Shown here one piece after another: positions 7,349-18,590 of a stretch of DNA of 40,695 bases. The stretch comes from Mesobacillus boroniphilus JCM 21738 (GTDB taxonomy: Bacteria > Bacillota > Bacilli > Bacillales > Cytobacillaceae): contig NZ_BAUW01000030.1 of NCBI RefSeq assembly GCF_000517385.1, positions 1 through 40,695 of the forward strand. Direction: 5' to 3'. Both the position numbers and the translations under genes were made by a program. The stretch's first letter is position 1, and each line of letters opens with the position of its first letter. The notes under the pieces were generated by a model. That model made no database searches. It was not told where the DNA came from and saw only the letters and a program-made list of their open reading frames with translations.

Positions 7349-8871
7349 GTGAGGTGGGAGCTCGATTGGCTTGAAGCAAGAGCAAGTTTGACCCCGGAGG
7401 CTGCTGCGATTGTCGATGCAGGGACAGGTCAGAACTGGTCATACAGGGAAGTCAATGATCGGGCTAAAGCAATCGCGGCGTGGATGGATTCAAATGGGGT
7501 TAAAAAGGGAGACAGAATAGCCTTGCTCGCGCCAAATGGAATCTGTTATTTTGATATGCTGTTTGCCTGTGGAAAGATTGGTGCAATTTTCGTGCCATTG
7601 AACTGGAGGCTATCTGTCGATGAATTAGCCTCTATTATAGAAGATTGTGAACCCTCGATCCTTGCATTCCATTCTAGTTTTACAAAAGAAGTGACGATGA
7701 TCTGGGGTGAGGAAGACCGCTGTATTCAAATAAATGGTAGCCGATTCTCGAGGCTTATTGAGCAATTTGCGGATCAGCGGGAACTGCATGAAATAGATTT
7801 GGCTGAGGAAGACCCTCTGGCGATGATTTATACTGGCGGAACGACAGGAAAGCCAAAAGGAGCGGTTTTGTCACATCGGGCAATCATCTGGAATAGCGTT
7901 TCCACGATCGCTAGCTGGAATTTGACGAATGAGGACACGACGGTTACGTATTTACCTTTATTCCATACTGGCGGTTTGAACGCTCTATCAATTCCTATTT
8001 TGATGGCAGGAGGAAAGGTCGTGCTGGCAAACGATTTTACCCCCGAAAACGCGATTGATAGTTTAATGAAGCATAAGTGCACAATCGTTCTGTTCGTTCC
8101 TACAATGCACCATATGCTTGTAAAATCAGAGCTTTTCCAAAAGGCAGATTTAAAGGATGTAAAGTTATTTTTATCAGGGGGGGCGCCGTGTCCGCTTGAT
8201 ATTTATGAAGCTTATAAACGGAAGGGGATTGCTTTCAAGGAGGGCTATGGCCTGACTGAAGCAGGTCCGAATAATTTTACATAGACCCTTCAGAGGCAAA
8301 TGTAAAAAGAGGTTCAGTCGGCAAACCGATGTTGTTCCATAATATCAGGATCCTGAATGAAGACGGCAACGAGACAGGGGCGGATGAGGTCGGTGAACTC
8401 GCCATCCAGGGAAATCATGCCTTTTCTTATTACTGGAAAAATAAGAACGCTACCGAAGACACCTTGAAGGATGGCTGGCTATACACAGGCGATCTAGCGA
8501 AAAAAGATAGAGAGGGCTATTACTATATTGTCGGCAGGAAAAAAGAGATGATCATCACTGGTGGTGAAAATGTGTATCCACTTGAAATTGAGCACTGGCT
8601 CTGTGCACACCCTTCGATACGTGAGGCGGCTGTGGTCGGGATGCCGGATGAAAAATGGGGAGAAGTCGTGACTGCGTTCATTGTTCTTGAAGAGGGAGCT
8701 GTTTTGGGGGAGCAGGAAGCCAAAATGCATTGCAGGCAGAAACTCGGCGGTTATAAAATCCCGAAAGTGATTAAGACAATCGGCCAGATGCCGAAAACGC
8801 ATGTAGGCAAAATCGATAAAAAACAACTAAAAGAAGTCGCACTGGCTGCTTCTGATAAGCCCGTCAGTTAA
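7349..8871 (+). CDS. Acyl-CoA synthetase (AMP-forming ligase), frameshifted
   Basis: An ANL-superfamily ligase, 507 aa once repaired, which would activate a carboxylic acid with ATP and CoA. It shows the P-loop YTGGTTGKPKG, the GYGLTEAG motif, YTGDLAKKD, GRKKEMIITGGENVYP and the C-terminal lysine in HVGKIDKKQL. GTG 7349 is preferred because AGGGAG lies 8 bases upstream; the in-frame ATG at 7325 has no site. As written the frame ends at 8282-8284. One more T in the run at 8275-8278 gives NNFYIDPSEANVKRGSVGKP and joins both halves. It probably supplies CoA esters to the condensing-enzyme/reductase set upstream, although a terminator separates the two. The acid substrate cannot be read from sequence. 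Confidence 0.87.
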
Positions 8872-8876
8872 AATAG

Positions 8877-8922
8877 AAAAAGGCATTTCAGCCAGCGTTT
8901 GCTGACTGGAGTGCCTTTTTTT
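8877..8922. terminator. Bidirectional terminator between convergent genes
   Basis: A 19-bp imperfect stem (8877-8895 with 8904-8922) is flanked by A5 on the left and T7 on the right, so it can end both the ligase (plus) and the MFS gene (minus). The MFS stop codon at 8888-8890 lies inside the stem. Confidence 0.88.
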
Positions 8923-10042
8923 GCATCAATACGCAAAGTACAATATTAACAGAGAAGAGTGATGACAAGAGAATCATGACTCCGCTGAATGGCAGCAGTG
9001 CAGCAACTGGCGGAGCGAGACTTGCCCCTGTCAGCAGGATAAATGAATACAGCGACAATGCTTTGGCGCGCTGGCTGCTGCCATAGAAACCGATCAGGGT
9101 AATGACGGTCGGGATGACGAGTGAAATACTTGAAACAAAAAAGATGGAGAAGAAAATCAAAGCTCCGGTGGTCTGGAAGAAAAGCAGCAGGAACGCGCTT
9201 GTTGACCCGATGGCCAATCCGAACATCAATGTCCGCAGCTCACCCAATCTATCCATCAGTTGACCCGTGAAAAGGGAAAGAGAAGCGCCAATCAATCCAA
9301 CAAGCCTGATCATCAGCAGGTCTGTTTCAGGTCCGTCAAAATAACGGCCGATTGCATCATAGAAAGCGATTATCGCAAATAACAGTGAGAATGTAATACT
9401 ATAGCATTTCATTAAGCGGGGATCTTTTAGCAATTGAAAAAAGATTTTCCTTAAAGGCTTGCTTTCTACCGTCTGTGGTGGTGATTCTTTCAGCAGGATA
9501 AAAGCAGCAGCAAATAGAATAAAATAGGCAGCAGAAAAGAAAAAGAAGATGCTGTTCCAAGAAAACACATCTGCCAGAAAGTCACTGGCAACCTGCCCAA
9601 AGATTCCGGCAATCAAAAATCCAGTATTGATCAGCACAACAAGGATAGTCCTCTGCCGAAAATTGAATACATCATAGGAGTAGGCGAAAGCAACTGAAGC
9701 GAAGGTAGCCAGAGTGATTCCCTGCAGCGAACGGGCGATCCACAAACTGAGAGATCCGGCAGAAAAGCCGACGGCCAGTGTTGTCAATGCAGAGGCCAAA
9801 AGTCCGAACACAAGGATTTTCCTCCGTCCTGTGAAATCGGATACCGGGCCGAATGACAGCAGTCCGCAGGCATAGAAAAAAGTGAACAGCCCACCGGCGA
9901 GGACAACGTGGGATTCGGCGATTAAAAGGTCATTCGAAAGAACGGAATAAATGGGAATCAGCGTATAAATATTGCTTGCCACCATGATGGCGCAAATTGT
10001 CAGAAGGATGGAAGCCTTGTGAAAAAAGGACATGGATTTCAT
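8888..10042 (-). CDS. MFS transporter
   Basis: A major facilitator superfamily permease of 384 aa with about 12 hydrophobic segments. The loop between the second and third segments carries the MFS signature GPVSDFTGRRKILVFG, and the second half has a related GQLMDRLGELRTLMFG. ATG 10042 follows AGGTGATATAC on the minus strand; an in-frame GTG at 10051 overlaps that site and is rejected. It stands alone between two units and points against them. The family exports drugs or small metabolites by proton antiport; the substrate is unknown. Confidence 0.88.
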   Translation of the reverse strand: MKSMSFFHKASILLTICAIMVASNIYTLIPIYSVLSNDLLIAESHVVLAGGLFTFFYACGLLSFGPVSDFTGRRKILVFGLLASALTTLAVGFSAGSLSLWIARSLQGITLATFASVAFAYSYDVFNFRQRTILVVLINTGFLIAGIFGQVASDFLADVFSWNSIFFFFSAAYFILFAAAFILLKESPPQTVESKPLRKIFFQLLKDPRLMKCYSITFSLLFAIIAFYDAIGRYFDGPETDLLMIRLVGLIGASLSLFTGQLMDRLGELRTLMFGLAIGSTSAFLLLFFQTTGALIFFSIFFVSSISLVIPTVITLIGFYGSSQRAKALSLYSFILLTGASLAPPVAALLPFSGVMILLSSLFSVNIVLCVLMQKKALQSANAG

Positions 10043-10121
10043 GTATATCACCTGCCACCACTAACATATGCAGCTACCGCTGATTTTGCAGTTTGTTTGG
10101 GAAAAATTAACGGGCTTCCTG

Positions 10122-10152
10122 CTTCCAAAATGGCCTGAAAAAAAGGTATAAT
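10122..10152 (+). promoter_or_regulatory. Possible sigma-A promoter for addBA
   Basis: A perfect -10 (TATAAT, 10147-10152) lies about 115 bases before addB. The best -35 (TTCCAA, 10122-10127) is weak and has a long 19-base spacer. A hairpin with a short T-run lies between this promoter and addB. Confidence 0.4.
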
Positions 10153-10185
10153 GAATGATATATAGAACAATCGTTTGGTATCAAG

Positions 10186-10213
10186 AAGGCGCATGAATAT
10201 GAAGCGCCTTTTT
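10186..10213 (+). terminator. Small terminator-like hairpin in the addB leader
   Basis: AAGGCGC (10186-10192) pairs with GCGCCTT (10204-10210) and is followed by TTTC. It lies between the possible promoter and addB, so it could be an attenuator. The stem is short. Confidence 0.4.
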
Positions 10214-10267
10214 CAATTTTAAAAGTGATAGAGAGATAGATTTTTTGAGATAGAAAGGGGAAGTCAG

Positions 10268-13200
10268 ATGTCTGTACGTTTAGTGCTCGGGCGCTCAGGA
10301 AGCGGCAAGACCGAGATGATCATAAAGGAAATCAAGGACAGGCTCATCTCGGACCCGCAGGGGGATCCGGTTGTTTATCTTGTCCCTGAACAAATGTCAT
10401 TCCTTTCCGAATACAGATTGTCCACTGACCCTGAACTCGGGGGGATGATCAGGCGCAGGTATTCAGCTTTCCGCGCCTTGCCTGGAGAATCCTGCAGGAA
10501 ACAGGCGGATATACTCGCCAGCATTTGGATAGCGTCGGGATCAGCATGATGATTCGCAAAATCATTGAAGATAAAAAAGATGACTTGAAAATCTTCCAAA
10601 AGGCAGCGGATAAAAATGGCTTTGTCCAGCAGATGGAGCAGATGCTGATCGAGTTCAAACGCTATGCGATAAACCCGGATGAGCTCGCTGGGAAAATGGA
10701 GCAAAATTCCGCAGGCAATAAAGCGCTGAAGGATAAAATCCATGACCTAGAGTTAGTCTATCGTCAATTTGAAGATGAACTATTCGGCAAATATATTGAT
10801 TCAGAGGATTACTTCAAACTGCTTGCCGAGAAGATTCCTGCCTCTGGATATTTGAAAAATGCAGAAGTGTACATCGATGGTTTTTACAGTTTTACGCCAC
10901 TTGAATTGATGATAATTGACCAGTTGATCGGCACTTGTAAAAGAGTGACCATCGCGCTGCCTGTCGACAAGGGTTTTAAAGAGGAGCAGCCTGACGAACT
11001 GCATTTATTCAGGATAACTGGAGAAACCTGCTCAACGCTTTATGACATGATTAGGACAAAAGGTTATGAGCAGGAAGAAGATGTAGTGTTGACAGAGCAG
11101 AGACGCTGGCAGGATGAATCCCTTAAGCACCTTGAAAAAGAATTTGATTCCAGGCCTGCTGTTAAATATAACGGGGAGGCTGCGATCCATATCGCCCAGG
11201 CTGCCAACAGAAGGGCGGAACTTGAAGGAGTGGCGCGCAAGATTCTCGGCCTTGCAAGGGATAATGGTTACCGTTACCGTGATATTGCAGTTTTGATGAG
11301 AGGCAGCGAATACCGCGAAGTGCTTGAAACGATCTTTGATGATTATGGACTTCCATACTTTATCGATCAGAAGCGGAATATGCTTCATCATCCATTGATT
11401 GAGCTGGTCCGTTCCAGCCTTGAAACGGTTTTAATGAACTGGCGATATGAACCGATTTTCCGGGCTGTGAAAACTGACTTATTGTTCCCGGATGGCGTTA
11501 ATCTGAACAAGATGCGCGAACAGATGGATGTTCTGGAAAACTATGTACTTGCATACGGCATCCAGGGAGATAAATGGACGAAAAAAGAACGTTGGAAATA
11601 CCGGAGGATCCGCGGCCTGGAGTATGAAGGTGTGGCCCAGACGGACGCGGAAAAACAGACAGAACAGGAACTGAATGACCTGCGCCTGTTGATTACTTCT
11701 CCGCTGCTGCGGATGGCACGCCGCCTGAAGCGCGCTGACACGGGAAGAAAGCTTTCTGAAGCAGTCTATCTATTCATGGAAGAACTGGATATTCCAGCCA
11801 AGCTTGAAGCATGGAGAATGGGTGCTGAACAGGAAGGAAGGCTTGTAGAGGCGAGGGAGCATGAACAAGCTTGGAATGCAGTGATCAACCTTCTTGACCA
11901 GTTCGTCGAGATGCTTGGTGACACGAAGGTTGCGCCAAAACAGTTCGTTTCAATTCTTGATGCTGGTTTTGAATCATTAAGATTCTCGCTGATCCCTCCG
12001 GCAATTGACCAGATATTGGTTGCCGACCTTGAAAAGACAAGGCTTGCCGATGTTAAGGTCGCATTTGTCATCGGCGTCAATGAAGGTGTTCTGCCGGCGA
12101 AGATGTCGGAGGAGGGAATTTTTGCGGATGATGACAGGGAGCTTTTGCAGTCAAAAGGCATAAAGCTTGCCCCAAGCAGCCGCACGAAGCTGCTGGACGA
12201 AAACTTCATTGCTTATAAGGCATTTGTAACGCCGTCAGAACAGCTGTATATCAGTTACCCTATCGCCAATGAAGAAGGGAAAGCATTGATGCCATCTTCA
12301 TTCATTAAGAGGATATCTGATCTTTTCCCTGAACATCAAGCGCATTTCTTCCTGCCGGATCCATCGGAATTGCCGGAAGAGGAGCAAATAGAGTACGCAG
12401 CTGGTGAAAATGTTGCTCTGTCCTTTCTGACATCCCAGCTTCAATTGAAGAAGCGCAATTATCCAGTCTATGATTTTTGGTGGGATGTGTACGATTATTA
12501 TTTAAAGAATCATCAATGGGCTGATACTGCACGCAAGGTCCTTTCTAGCCTATTCTACGAAAACAGGACGAAGCAGTTGTCTGAAGAAGTCACGAAGGAG
12601 CTATACGGTGATGAAATCCAGGCGAGCGTCTCAAGGATGGAATTGTTCAATAGCTGTCCATTCTCGCATTATGTCCAGTATGGCTTGAAGCTGCGTGACC
12701 GCCAGATTTTCCGTCTTGAGGCTCCGGATATCGGTGATCTGTTCCATGCTGCGTTGAAGGAAATTGCCGAAACAGTGATGCAGCAAAATCTCAGCTGGGC
12801 CCAGCTTACAAGAGCCCAGGCTGAAGAACTGGCAAGGGATGCGGTCCAAAAGCTGGCTCCTAAACTGCAGAAAGAGATCCTGATGAGCTCGAACAGGCAT
12901 CATTATATCAGGCAGAAGCTGCAGAATATCATCAGTCGAGCTTCACTAGTTTTAAGTGAGCATGCCAAGGTCAGCGGATTTTCACCTGTAGGCCTGGAAC
13001 TCGGCTTCGGCCGCCAGGGAAAACTGCCGCCGCTTGCTTTTTCGCTTAAAAATGGCACCAGGATGGAACTGATGGGCCGGATTGACCGCGTCGATAAAGC
13101 AGAAGACGACAAGGGAATGTACCTTCGGGTCGTCGATTATAAATCCAGCGTGAAGGATGTCAATTTGACGGAGGTTTATTATGGTGTGGCCCTTCAGATG

Positions 13201-13842
13201 CTCACCTACCTGGACATGATCATCACTCATTCGCCACTGTTGGTCGGCAAGCCTGCTGACCCGGCAGGAGTACTGTATTTCCATGTCCATAACCCTATTG
13301 TCAACGCATCGAAAATGCTGACTCTTGATGAAATAGAAGAGGAAATTCTCAAACGCTTTAAAATGAATGGATTGCTGCTTAGCGATGAGAATGTCATCAG
13401 GATGATGGACAATGGACTGGATACAGGCAGTTCGCAGATTATCTCCGCAGGTTTTAAAAAGGATGGAAGTCTGCTTAAAAGCTCGAAAGTGGCCAGCAAG
13501 GAAGACTTTGATCATTTGCGGCAATTCGTTCGCCATAAGTATGTGGAGACCGGTAACAGGATTGTCAGAGGAATCGTCGATGTGGCGCCGTATAAGCTAA
13601 AGGACAGGACACCATGTACATTCTGTTCCTTCAAGCCGGTCTGCCAGTTTGACCAGGGAGTGGAATCGAATGATTTCAGGAAGCTTCCGGTCATTAAAAA
13701 AGAAGATTTGCTAGCGTCGCTCCGCCAAGACCAGGGGATTGAAGCTAAAGATGGCTTGCCAGGCGTAAATGATAGATTAGAAGAAATCAAGAAACAGGAT
13801 ATTCTGGCATCAATGAGAGAGGAGGAAGAGGATCTTGGCTAA
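10268..13842 (+). CDS. addB: ATP-dependent helicase/nuclease subunit AddB, frameshifted
   Basis: Subunit B of the AddAB helicase-nuclease that resects double-strand breaks and reads Chi sites, about 1191 aa once repaired (B. subtilis 1166). It starts [14 protein letters not shown] (Walker A), followed by [11 protein letters not shown]. The C-terminal nuclease domain has [10 protein letters not shown] and [10 protein letters not shown]. Cysteines in FNSCPFSHY and in [11 protein letters not shown] form the 4Fe-4S staple typical of AddB. As written, the frame breaks near 10452: one more G gives [20 protein letters not shown] and joins the first 60 residues to the rest. The in-frame continuation begins before the internal ORF start at 10525. 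It overlaps addA by 8 bases. Confidence 0.95.
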
Positions 13843-16800
13843 AACAAATATAGCGCCAGTACCAGAAGGGGCAACCTGGACGGAAGACCAGTGGAAGGCG
13901 ATCATGGCATCGGGGCAGGATATCCTTGTCGCAGCGGCTGCAGGATCCGGAAAAACTGCGGTGCTTGTTGAGCGGATCATCAAGAAAATCACTTCAGAAA
14001 GCAATCCGATTGATGTAGATGAATTGCTCGTAGTGACATTCACCAATGCATCCGCGGCAGAAATGCGCCACAGGATTGGGGAAGCGCTCGAAAAAGCGAT
14101 CGACAGCAACCCAGCTTCAACCCATTTGAAAAAGCAGCTTAGCCTGTTGAACAGAGCGTCTATTTCAACACTCCATTCTTTTTGCCTTGAAGTAATCAGA
14201 AAGTATTATTACCTGATCGATGTAGACCCTGGTTTCAGGATTGCTGATGAAACCGAAGGACAGCTGCTTAGGGACGAAGTGATTGAGGACCTTTTCGAAG
14301 AAGAATACGGAAAGGCAGATAACCAGCACTTTTTCAACCTGGTGGATACGTTCACGAATGACCGCAGCGATGAAGGCTTGAAGGATATCATTGTTGATCT
14401 TTTTGATTTCGCCAGATCCAATCCTTCTCCTGATGCATATCTTGATTCAATCGTTTCAATGTATGAGGCAGCAGGCAGCACGGAAATTGAGAACCTGCCC
14501 TTCATGAAAGTGCTCATTGCGGATATTGAGCTCCAGCTCCAGGGGGCAAAACAACTTCTTGAAAAAGGGATGGAGATTGCCAAAATGCCCGGAGGTCCTG
14601 CGCCTAGGGCAGTTAATTTCACTGAAGACCTGCATGTGATTGATACTTTGCTTGCTGCAAAAGACCGATCTTGGGCAGAGCTTTATGATGCGATCCAGCT
14701 CGCCAATTTTGGCAGGGCGAAAACATGCCGCGGTGATGAATTCAACAAAGATCTTGTGGATAAGGCGGCCAAACTCAGAGACCGGACAAAGAAAATCGTC
14801 CAGGATTTGAGAGGGGAACTGTTTTCACGAAAACCTGAAAGTTTCCTGAAGGATATGCAGGAAATGAAGCCTTTGATCGCTGTGCTGATCAACCTTGTAA
14901 AAGAATTCTCGAGCAGGTTTGGAAAAGTGAAGCAGGACCGTGGGCTCGTTGACTTCTCGGATCTTGAGCATTATACCTTGGAAATTCTCACAGCAAATTC
15001 GGGTACTGAGGAAGCAATGCCGGCGGGTGATTCGAAACCTTCAGAAGCAGCACTCGCCTATCGTGAAAAATTCAAAGAAGTGCTTGTGGACGAATACCAG
15101 GATACGAACATGGTACAGGAAGCGATTCTCCAGCTTGTGACCGCTGAAGGAGAAGCGTCAGGAAACCTGTTCATGGTTGGCGATGTGAAGCAGTCGATTT
15201 ACAAGTTCCGTCTTGCTGAGCCTAATCTGTTCCTTGGTAAATACAACAGGTTCACATCCAATGGGGAAGGGACAGGATTAAAAATAGACCTGGCCAAGAA
15301 CTTCCGAAGCCGCAGAGAGGTTCTTGACGGGACCAATTATTTATTCAAGCAAATCATGGGGATCAAGGTTGGCGAGATCCATTACGATGAAAATGCCGAG
15401 CTGAAAAAAGGAGCGCTTATCCTGAAGATGATGAGTTCCCTGTGGAGCTGCTCTTGATTGATAAAAGTGAAGGTACATCATCAGAAAGTGATCCTGAAGA
15501 GGATAGTGAAACGGCAGCAGGTGAATTCGACGCAGATGACCTTGAACAATCCCAGCTCGAAGCAAGGCTGATGGCGAAGCATATTAAGGATATGGTAGAA
15601 GAGCGCCGGGGTGTTTACAATCCGAAAATAAAGACTTCAAAACCCGTTAACTACCGTGATATCGTCATACTCCTCCGCTCGATGACATGGGCGCCGCAAA
15701 TTATGGAGGAGTTCAAGCAGCAGGGCATTCCGATTTACGCGAACCTGTCCACCGGTTATTTCCAGGCAACAGAGGTAGCGATCATGATTTCCTTGTTGAA
15801 GGTGATCGACAATCCTTATCAGGACATCCCTCTGGCTGCCGTCTTGAGATCCCCGATTGTCGGGCTGGATGAACAAGAGCTTGCCATCATCAGGGTCAGC
15901 CAGAAATGGGGTTCCTTCTATGAAGCATTGACAGCATTCTGCCTTCAAAAGCCGTTGCCGGAAAATGAAGGATTGCATGAGAAGACAAGTCGCTTTTTCA
16001 AAAGTTTAAAGAGCTGGAGGACTTCAGCAAGACAGGGTTCCGTTTCTGATTTGATCTGGCAATTATATAGAGAAACCCGTTTCTTCGATTTTGCAGGCGG
16101 GATGCCAGGAGGTAAGCAGCGCCAGGCAAACCTGCGGGCACTATATGATCGCGCGAGACAATATGAAGCCACGAGTTTCCGCGGCCTGTTCCGCTTTTTG
16201 CGATTCATTGAGCGGATGAGGGAGCGAGGCGACGACCTTGGTGCCGCCAGGGCTCTTGGAGAACAGGAAGATGTGGTCAGGATCATGACGATCCACAGCA
16301 GCAAGGGCCTTGAGTTCCCGGTAGTATTCGTTGCCGGCCTGGCCCGCAATTTCAATACGATGGACCTGAAGAAATTCTACATGCTCGACAAGGAGTTTGG
16401 TTTCGCGGCAAAATATATCAATCCCGAGAAGCGAATTTCCTATCCATCCTTGCCGCAGTTAGCCTTCAAGCGCAAGCATAAGATGGAAATGCTGGCAGAG
16501 GAAATGAGAGTACTATACGTTGCCTTGACGCGTGCCAAGGAAAAGCTTTACTTAATCGGATCGGTCAAGGATGCAGAAAAAACGATCAGCAAATGGCAGG
16601 ACGAAGCAAGCATCCTGACTGGCTGCTGGATGAATATTTACGGGCGTCAGCTTCGGGCTATATCGACTGGATTGGCCCCGCGGTGATTCGCCATCGAGAT
16701 TGTGACAGTATCAGGAAAAGTGCGGAACCCCTTCATACTGCACTGGGCGACGATATCACTTGCCATCCTTCACGCTGGAAAATCGAAAGCATTAAAGCAG

Positions 16801-17632
16801 AGGAAATCGCTTCATATGCAGATGGAAAAACCGAAGAGCATGAAAGCTTGATGGACTTTGTTGAAGCAGGAAAACCTGTAAACAAAGAATCTCAACTGGC
16901 AGAAACAGTGAACAGACAGCTTTCATGGAATTATCACTTCAAGGAAGCGGCAAACCACCGTTCAAAACAGTCCGTTACCGAGCTGAAGCGCAATCACGAA
17001 ACCAGGGATGAAGAGAGCGGTACACAGATTGTCAGGAGGTTTGCAAAACCAATCCTCAACAGGCCAAGATTCATGCAGGAGAAAATGCTTACACCTGCAG
17101 AACGGGGAACGGCGATGCATATGGTCATGCAGCATATCGATCTTAACCAGCCAGTAACGGAAGCTTCACTGGAGATGCAGCTGGGGAAGATGGTGGAGAA
17201 GGAGTTGCTTTTCCATGAGCAACGTGATGCTGTAGATAAGAAATGGATACTTGCCTTTTTTGAAACGGACATTGGCAAACGGCTGTTGACTGCGGAAAAA
17301 GTCAGCCGGGAGGTACCTTTTATCTGTCATTGCCATCAAAAGAAGTATATCCGGATTGGCAGGGAGAGAACGAGCCGATTTTTATCCAGGGTGTAGTCGA
17401 CTGTATTTTCCAGGATGAAAAAGGAACAGTTCTCCTTGATTTTAAAACGGATGGCATCCATGACCGTTACAAAGGCGGTTTCGAACAGGCAAAGCCGATT
17501 CTGGAAGAACGCTATCGAATCCAAATCAGCCTGTATGCCAAAGCAATCGAACAAGTGTGGAAGCAGCCGGTAGAAGAGAAGTTCTTGTATTTCTTCGACG
17601 GCGGCCATCTGCTTGAACTGAATCAGCTATAA
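13835..17632 (+). CDS. addA: ATP-dependent helicase/nuclease subunit AddA, three frameshifts
   Basis: The UvrD-like helicase and nuclease subunit of AddAB, about 1266 aa once repaired (B. subtilis 1232). It starts at TTG 13835 after GAGGAGGAAGAGG, overlapping addB. Motifs in order are Walker A ([15 protein letters not shown]), [14 protein letters not shown], Walker [53 protein letters not shown], then the RecB-type nuclease LLDFKTD and [10 protein letters not shown]. Three single-base losses split it: G near 15415 (restores [13 protein letters not shown]), C at 16611 ([14 protein letters not shown]) and T in 17318-17321 ([17 protein letters not shown]). All conserved motifs survive, which speaks for sequence errors rather than decay. 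Confidence 0.95.
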
Positions 17633-17641
17633 AGTAATGTT

Positions 17642-17681
17642 AAAAACCGGCAGGATGAGAATAATAATCCTGCCGGTTTTT
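17642..17681 (+). terminator. Terminator of addBA
   Basis: AAAAACCGGCAGGAT (17642-17656) pairs with ATCCTGCCGGTTTTT (17667-17681), giving a 15-bp stem with a T-tail, directly after addA. It separates addBA from yisB. Confidence 0.93.
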
Positions 17682-17692
17682 TGGTTTGTCTT

Positions 17693-17796
17693 GGAAAAGT
17701 GTCCGATAGAAGGGCTGTATCGGACAAACGGAAGGCGAAGGAGAGGAAAAGTGTCCGATAGATAAGCACTTATTGATATCCGATAAAGGAGAGGGA
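17693..17796. repeat. Two-unit degenerate 52-bp repeat with inverted-repeat core
   Basis: GGAAAAGTGTCCGATAGA occurs at 17693 and again at 17745, 52 bases apart. In the first unit TGTCCGATA is followed by TATCGGACA, making an inverted repeat. The second unit is more decayed, and a related GATATCCGATA follows it. Period and layout resemble the 53-bp array at 29780-30064, although the sequence differs. The rest of the addA-yisB gap (17797-17946) shows nothing else I can name. Confidence 0.65.
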
Positions 17797-17962
17797 TTCT
17801 AACTAATATAAATTGAGTCCAATAAGCAGAGTCCCGTGAGTAATATCGCACCTCACCTGTTTCTGGGTTCGCACTTTGATTTAAAGGCTATATGAGTAAG
17901 GTAACTGCTGATCAATGATAAGAGCAATGACCAAATCACGAATGGTAGGGAGGGATCACCAA

Positions 17963-18271
17963 GTGGCAAAGAAAAAGCAATCCGGGACATGCGAATTATG
18001 CGGCCGGGAAGAGGTTGAGGTGACAATCCACCACCTGACTCCTAAGGAAATGGGAGGCACCTTCATGTCAACGGCAAATCTATGTATCCCTTGTCATAAA
18101 CAGATTCATGCTTTATTCACGAATGAGGAGCTCGCCACCAGTTTAAACACGGTCGATCAGCTACGCTCCCATCCTGAATTGCAAAAGTTTCTGAAATGGA
18201 TAAAAAAGCAGCCTTCTACAAGGCTGCCGATAATTTCAAAATCTAATGCGCGGAAAAGAAATAAGCGCTAG
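17963..18271 (+). CDS. yisB: HNH endonuclease-like protein YisB
   Basis: A 102-aa HNH-family protein. The GTG start lies 8 bases after AGGGAGGG, and earlier in-frame starts lack a site. It has two CxxC-type zinc pairs (CELCGR and CIPCHKQIH) around the HNH core HHLTPKEMGG, followed by a basic tail (NARKRNKR). YisB occupies the same place next to gerPF in B. subtilis, which supports the name. The function in vivo is unknown; the family holds nickases and repair or restriction nucleases. Its TAG stop overlaps the gerPF stop on the other strand, and the gerP terminator lies inside its 3' end. Confidence 0.87.
   Translation: MAKKKQSGTCELCGREEVEVTIHHLTPKEMGGTFMSTANLCIPCHKQIHALFTNEELATSLNTVDQLRSHPELQKFLKWIKKQPSTRLPIISKSNARKRNKR
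18202..18227 (-). terminator. gerP operon terminator inside the yisB coding sequence
   Basis: Read on the minus strand, GCAGCCTT (18227-18220) pairs with AAGGCTGC (18215-18208) around a 4-base loop, then T6 (18207-18202). This is a clear intrinsic terminator for gerPF transcripts, and it lies within codons of the convergent yisB gene. Confidence 0.85.
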
Positions 18272-18486
18272 TTATTTCCTACTGTCGGCTGGTCAATCAG
18301 GTTGGCATCTAGGACATTGCTGGCACTTAATCCATTGTTCGTTACAATGAATCCGCCTGTATTGAATCCACCCTGCCCAGCGACTGTTTTTGAATTGCTT
18401 TTTGGCGAGATGAACAGCGTGTCGCCAAACTGCACCGTCCCGCCGCCTACATTCAATATTTGCACAGGACCTATTATTGCTGGCAT
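18268..18486 (-). CDS. gerPF: Spore germination protein GerPF
   Basis: A 72-aa GerPF/GerPA-family protein starting MPAIIGPVQI. It has the family pattern of a glycine-rich strand (FGDTLFISPKSNSKT), a GGFNTGGF turn and an ending in LIDQPTVGNN. ATG 18486 is chosen because AAAGGA lies 8 bases upstream; the in-frame ATG at 18495 abuts that site. GerP proteins form a spore-coat structure that lets germinants through to inner receptors. It is the last gene of gerPABCDEF, with a gap of about 100 bases after gerPE. Its stop overlaps that of yisB in a CTAG palindrome. Confidence 0.92.
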   Translation of the reverse strand: MPAIIGPVQILNVGGGTVQFGDTLFISPKSNSKTVAGQGGFNTGGFIVTNNGLSASNVLDANLIDQPTVGNN

Positions 18487-18590
18487 TGAAAACATCCTTT
18501 TCTGCTTTTGTTTAGTCTTTTTTGTAGCTAATGTTGCTGTAGAAAACCGATTGATGCTCAGTGATCAAGGCTAGAAGCTCCATAATAAAT

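Noticed and set aside
12982..13536. 184-aa ORF antisense to addB
   Set aside because: It lies over the conserved nuclease domain of AddB; no start signal and no recognisable domain.
13835..17632. Programmed frameshifting or a truly split addA
   Set aside because: No slippery heptamer with a downstream structure is seen at the three breaks, and the same kind of break occurs in many unrelated genes.
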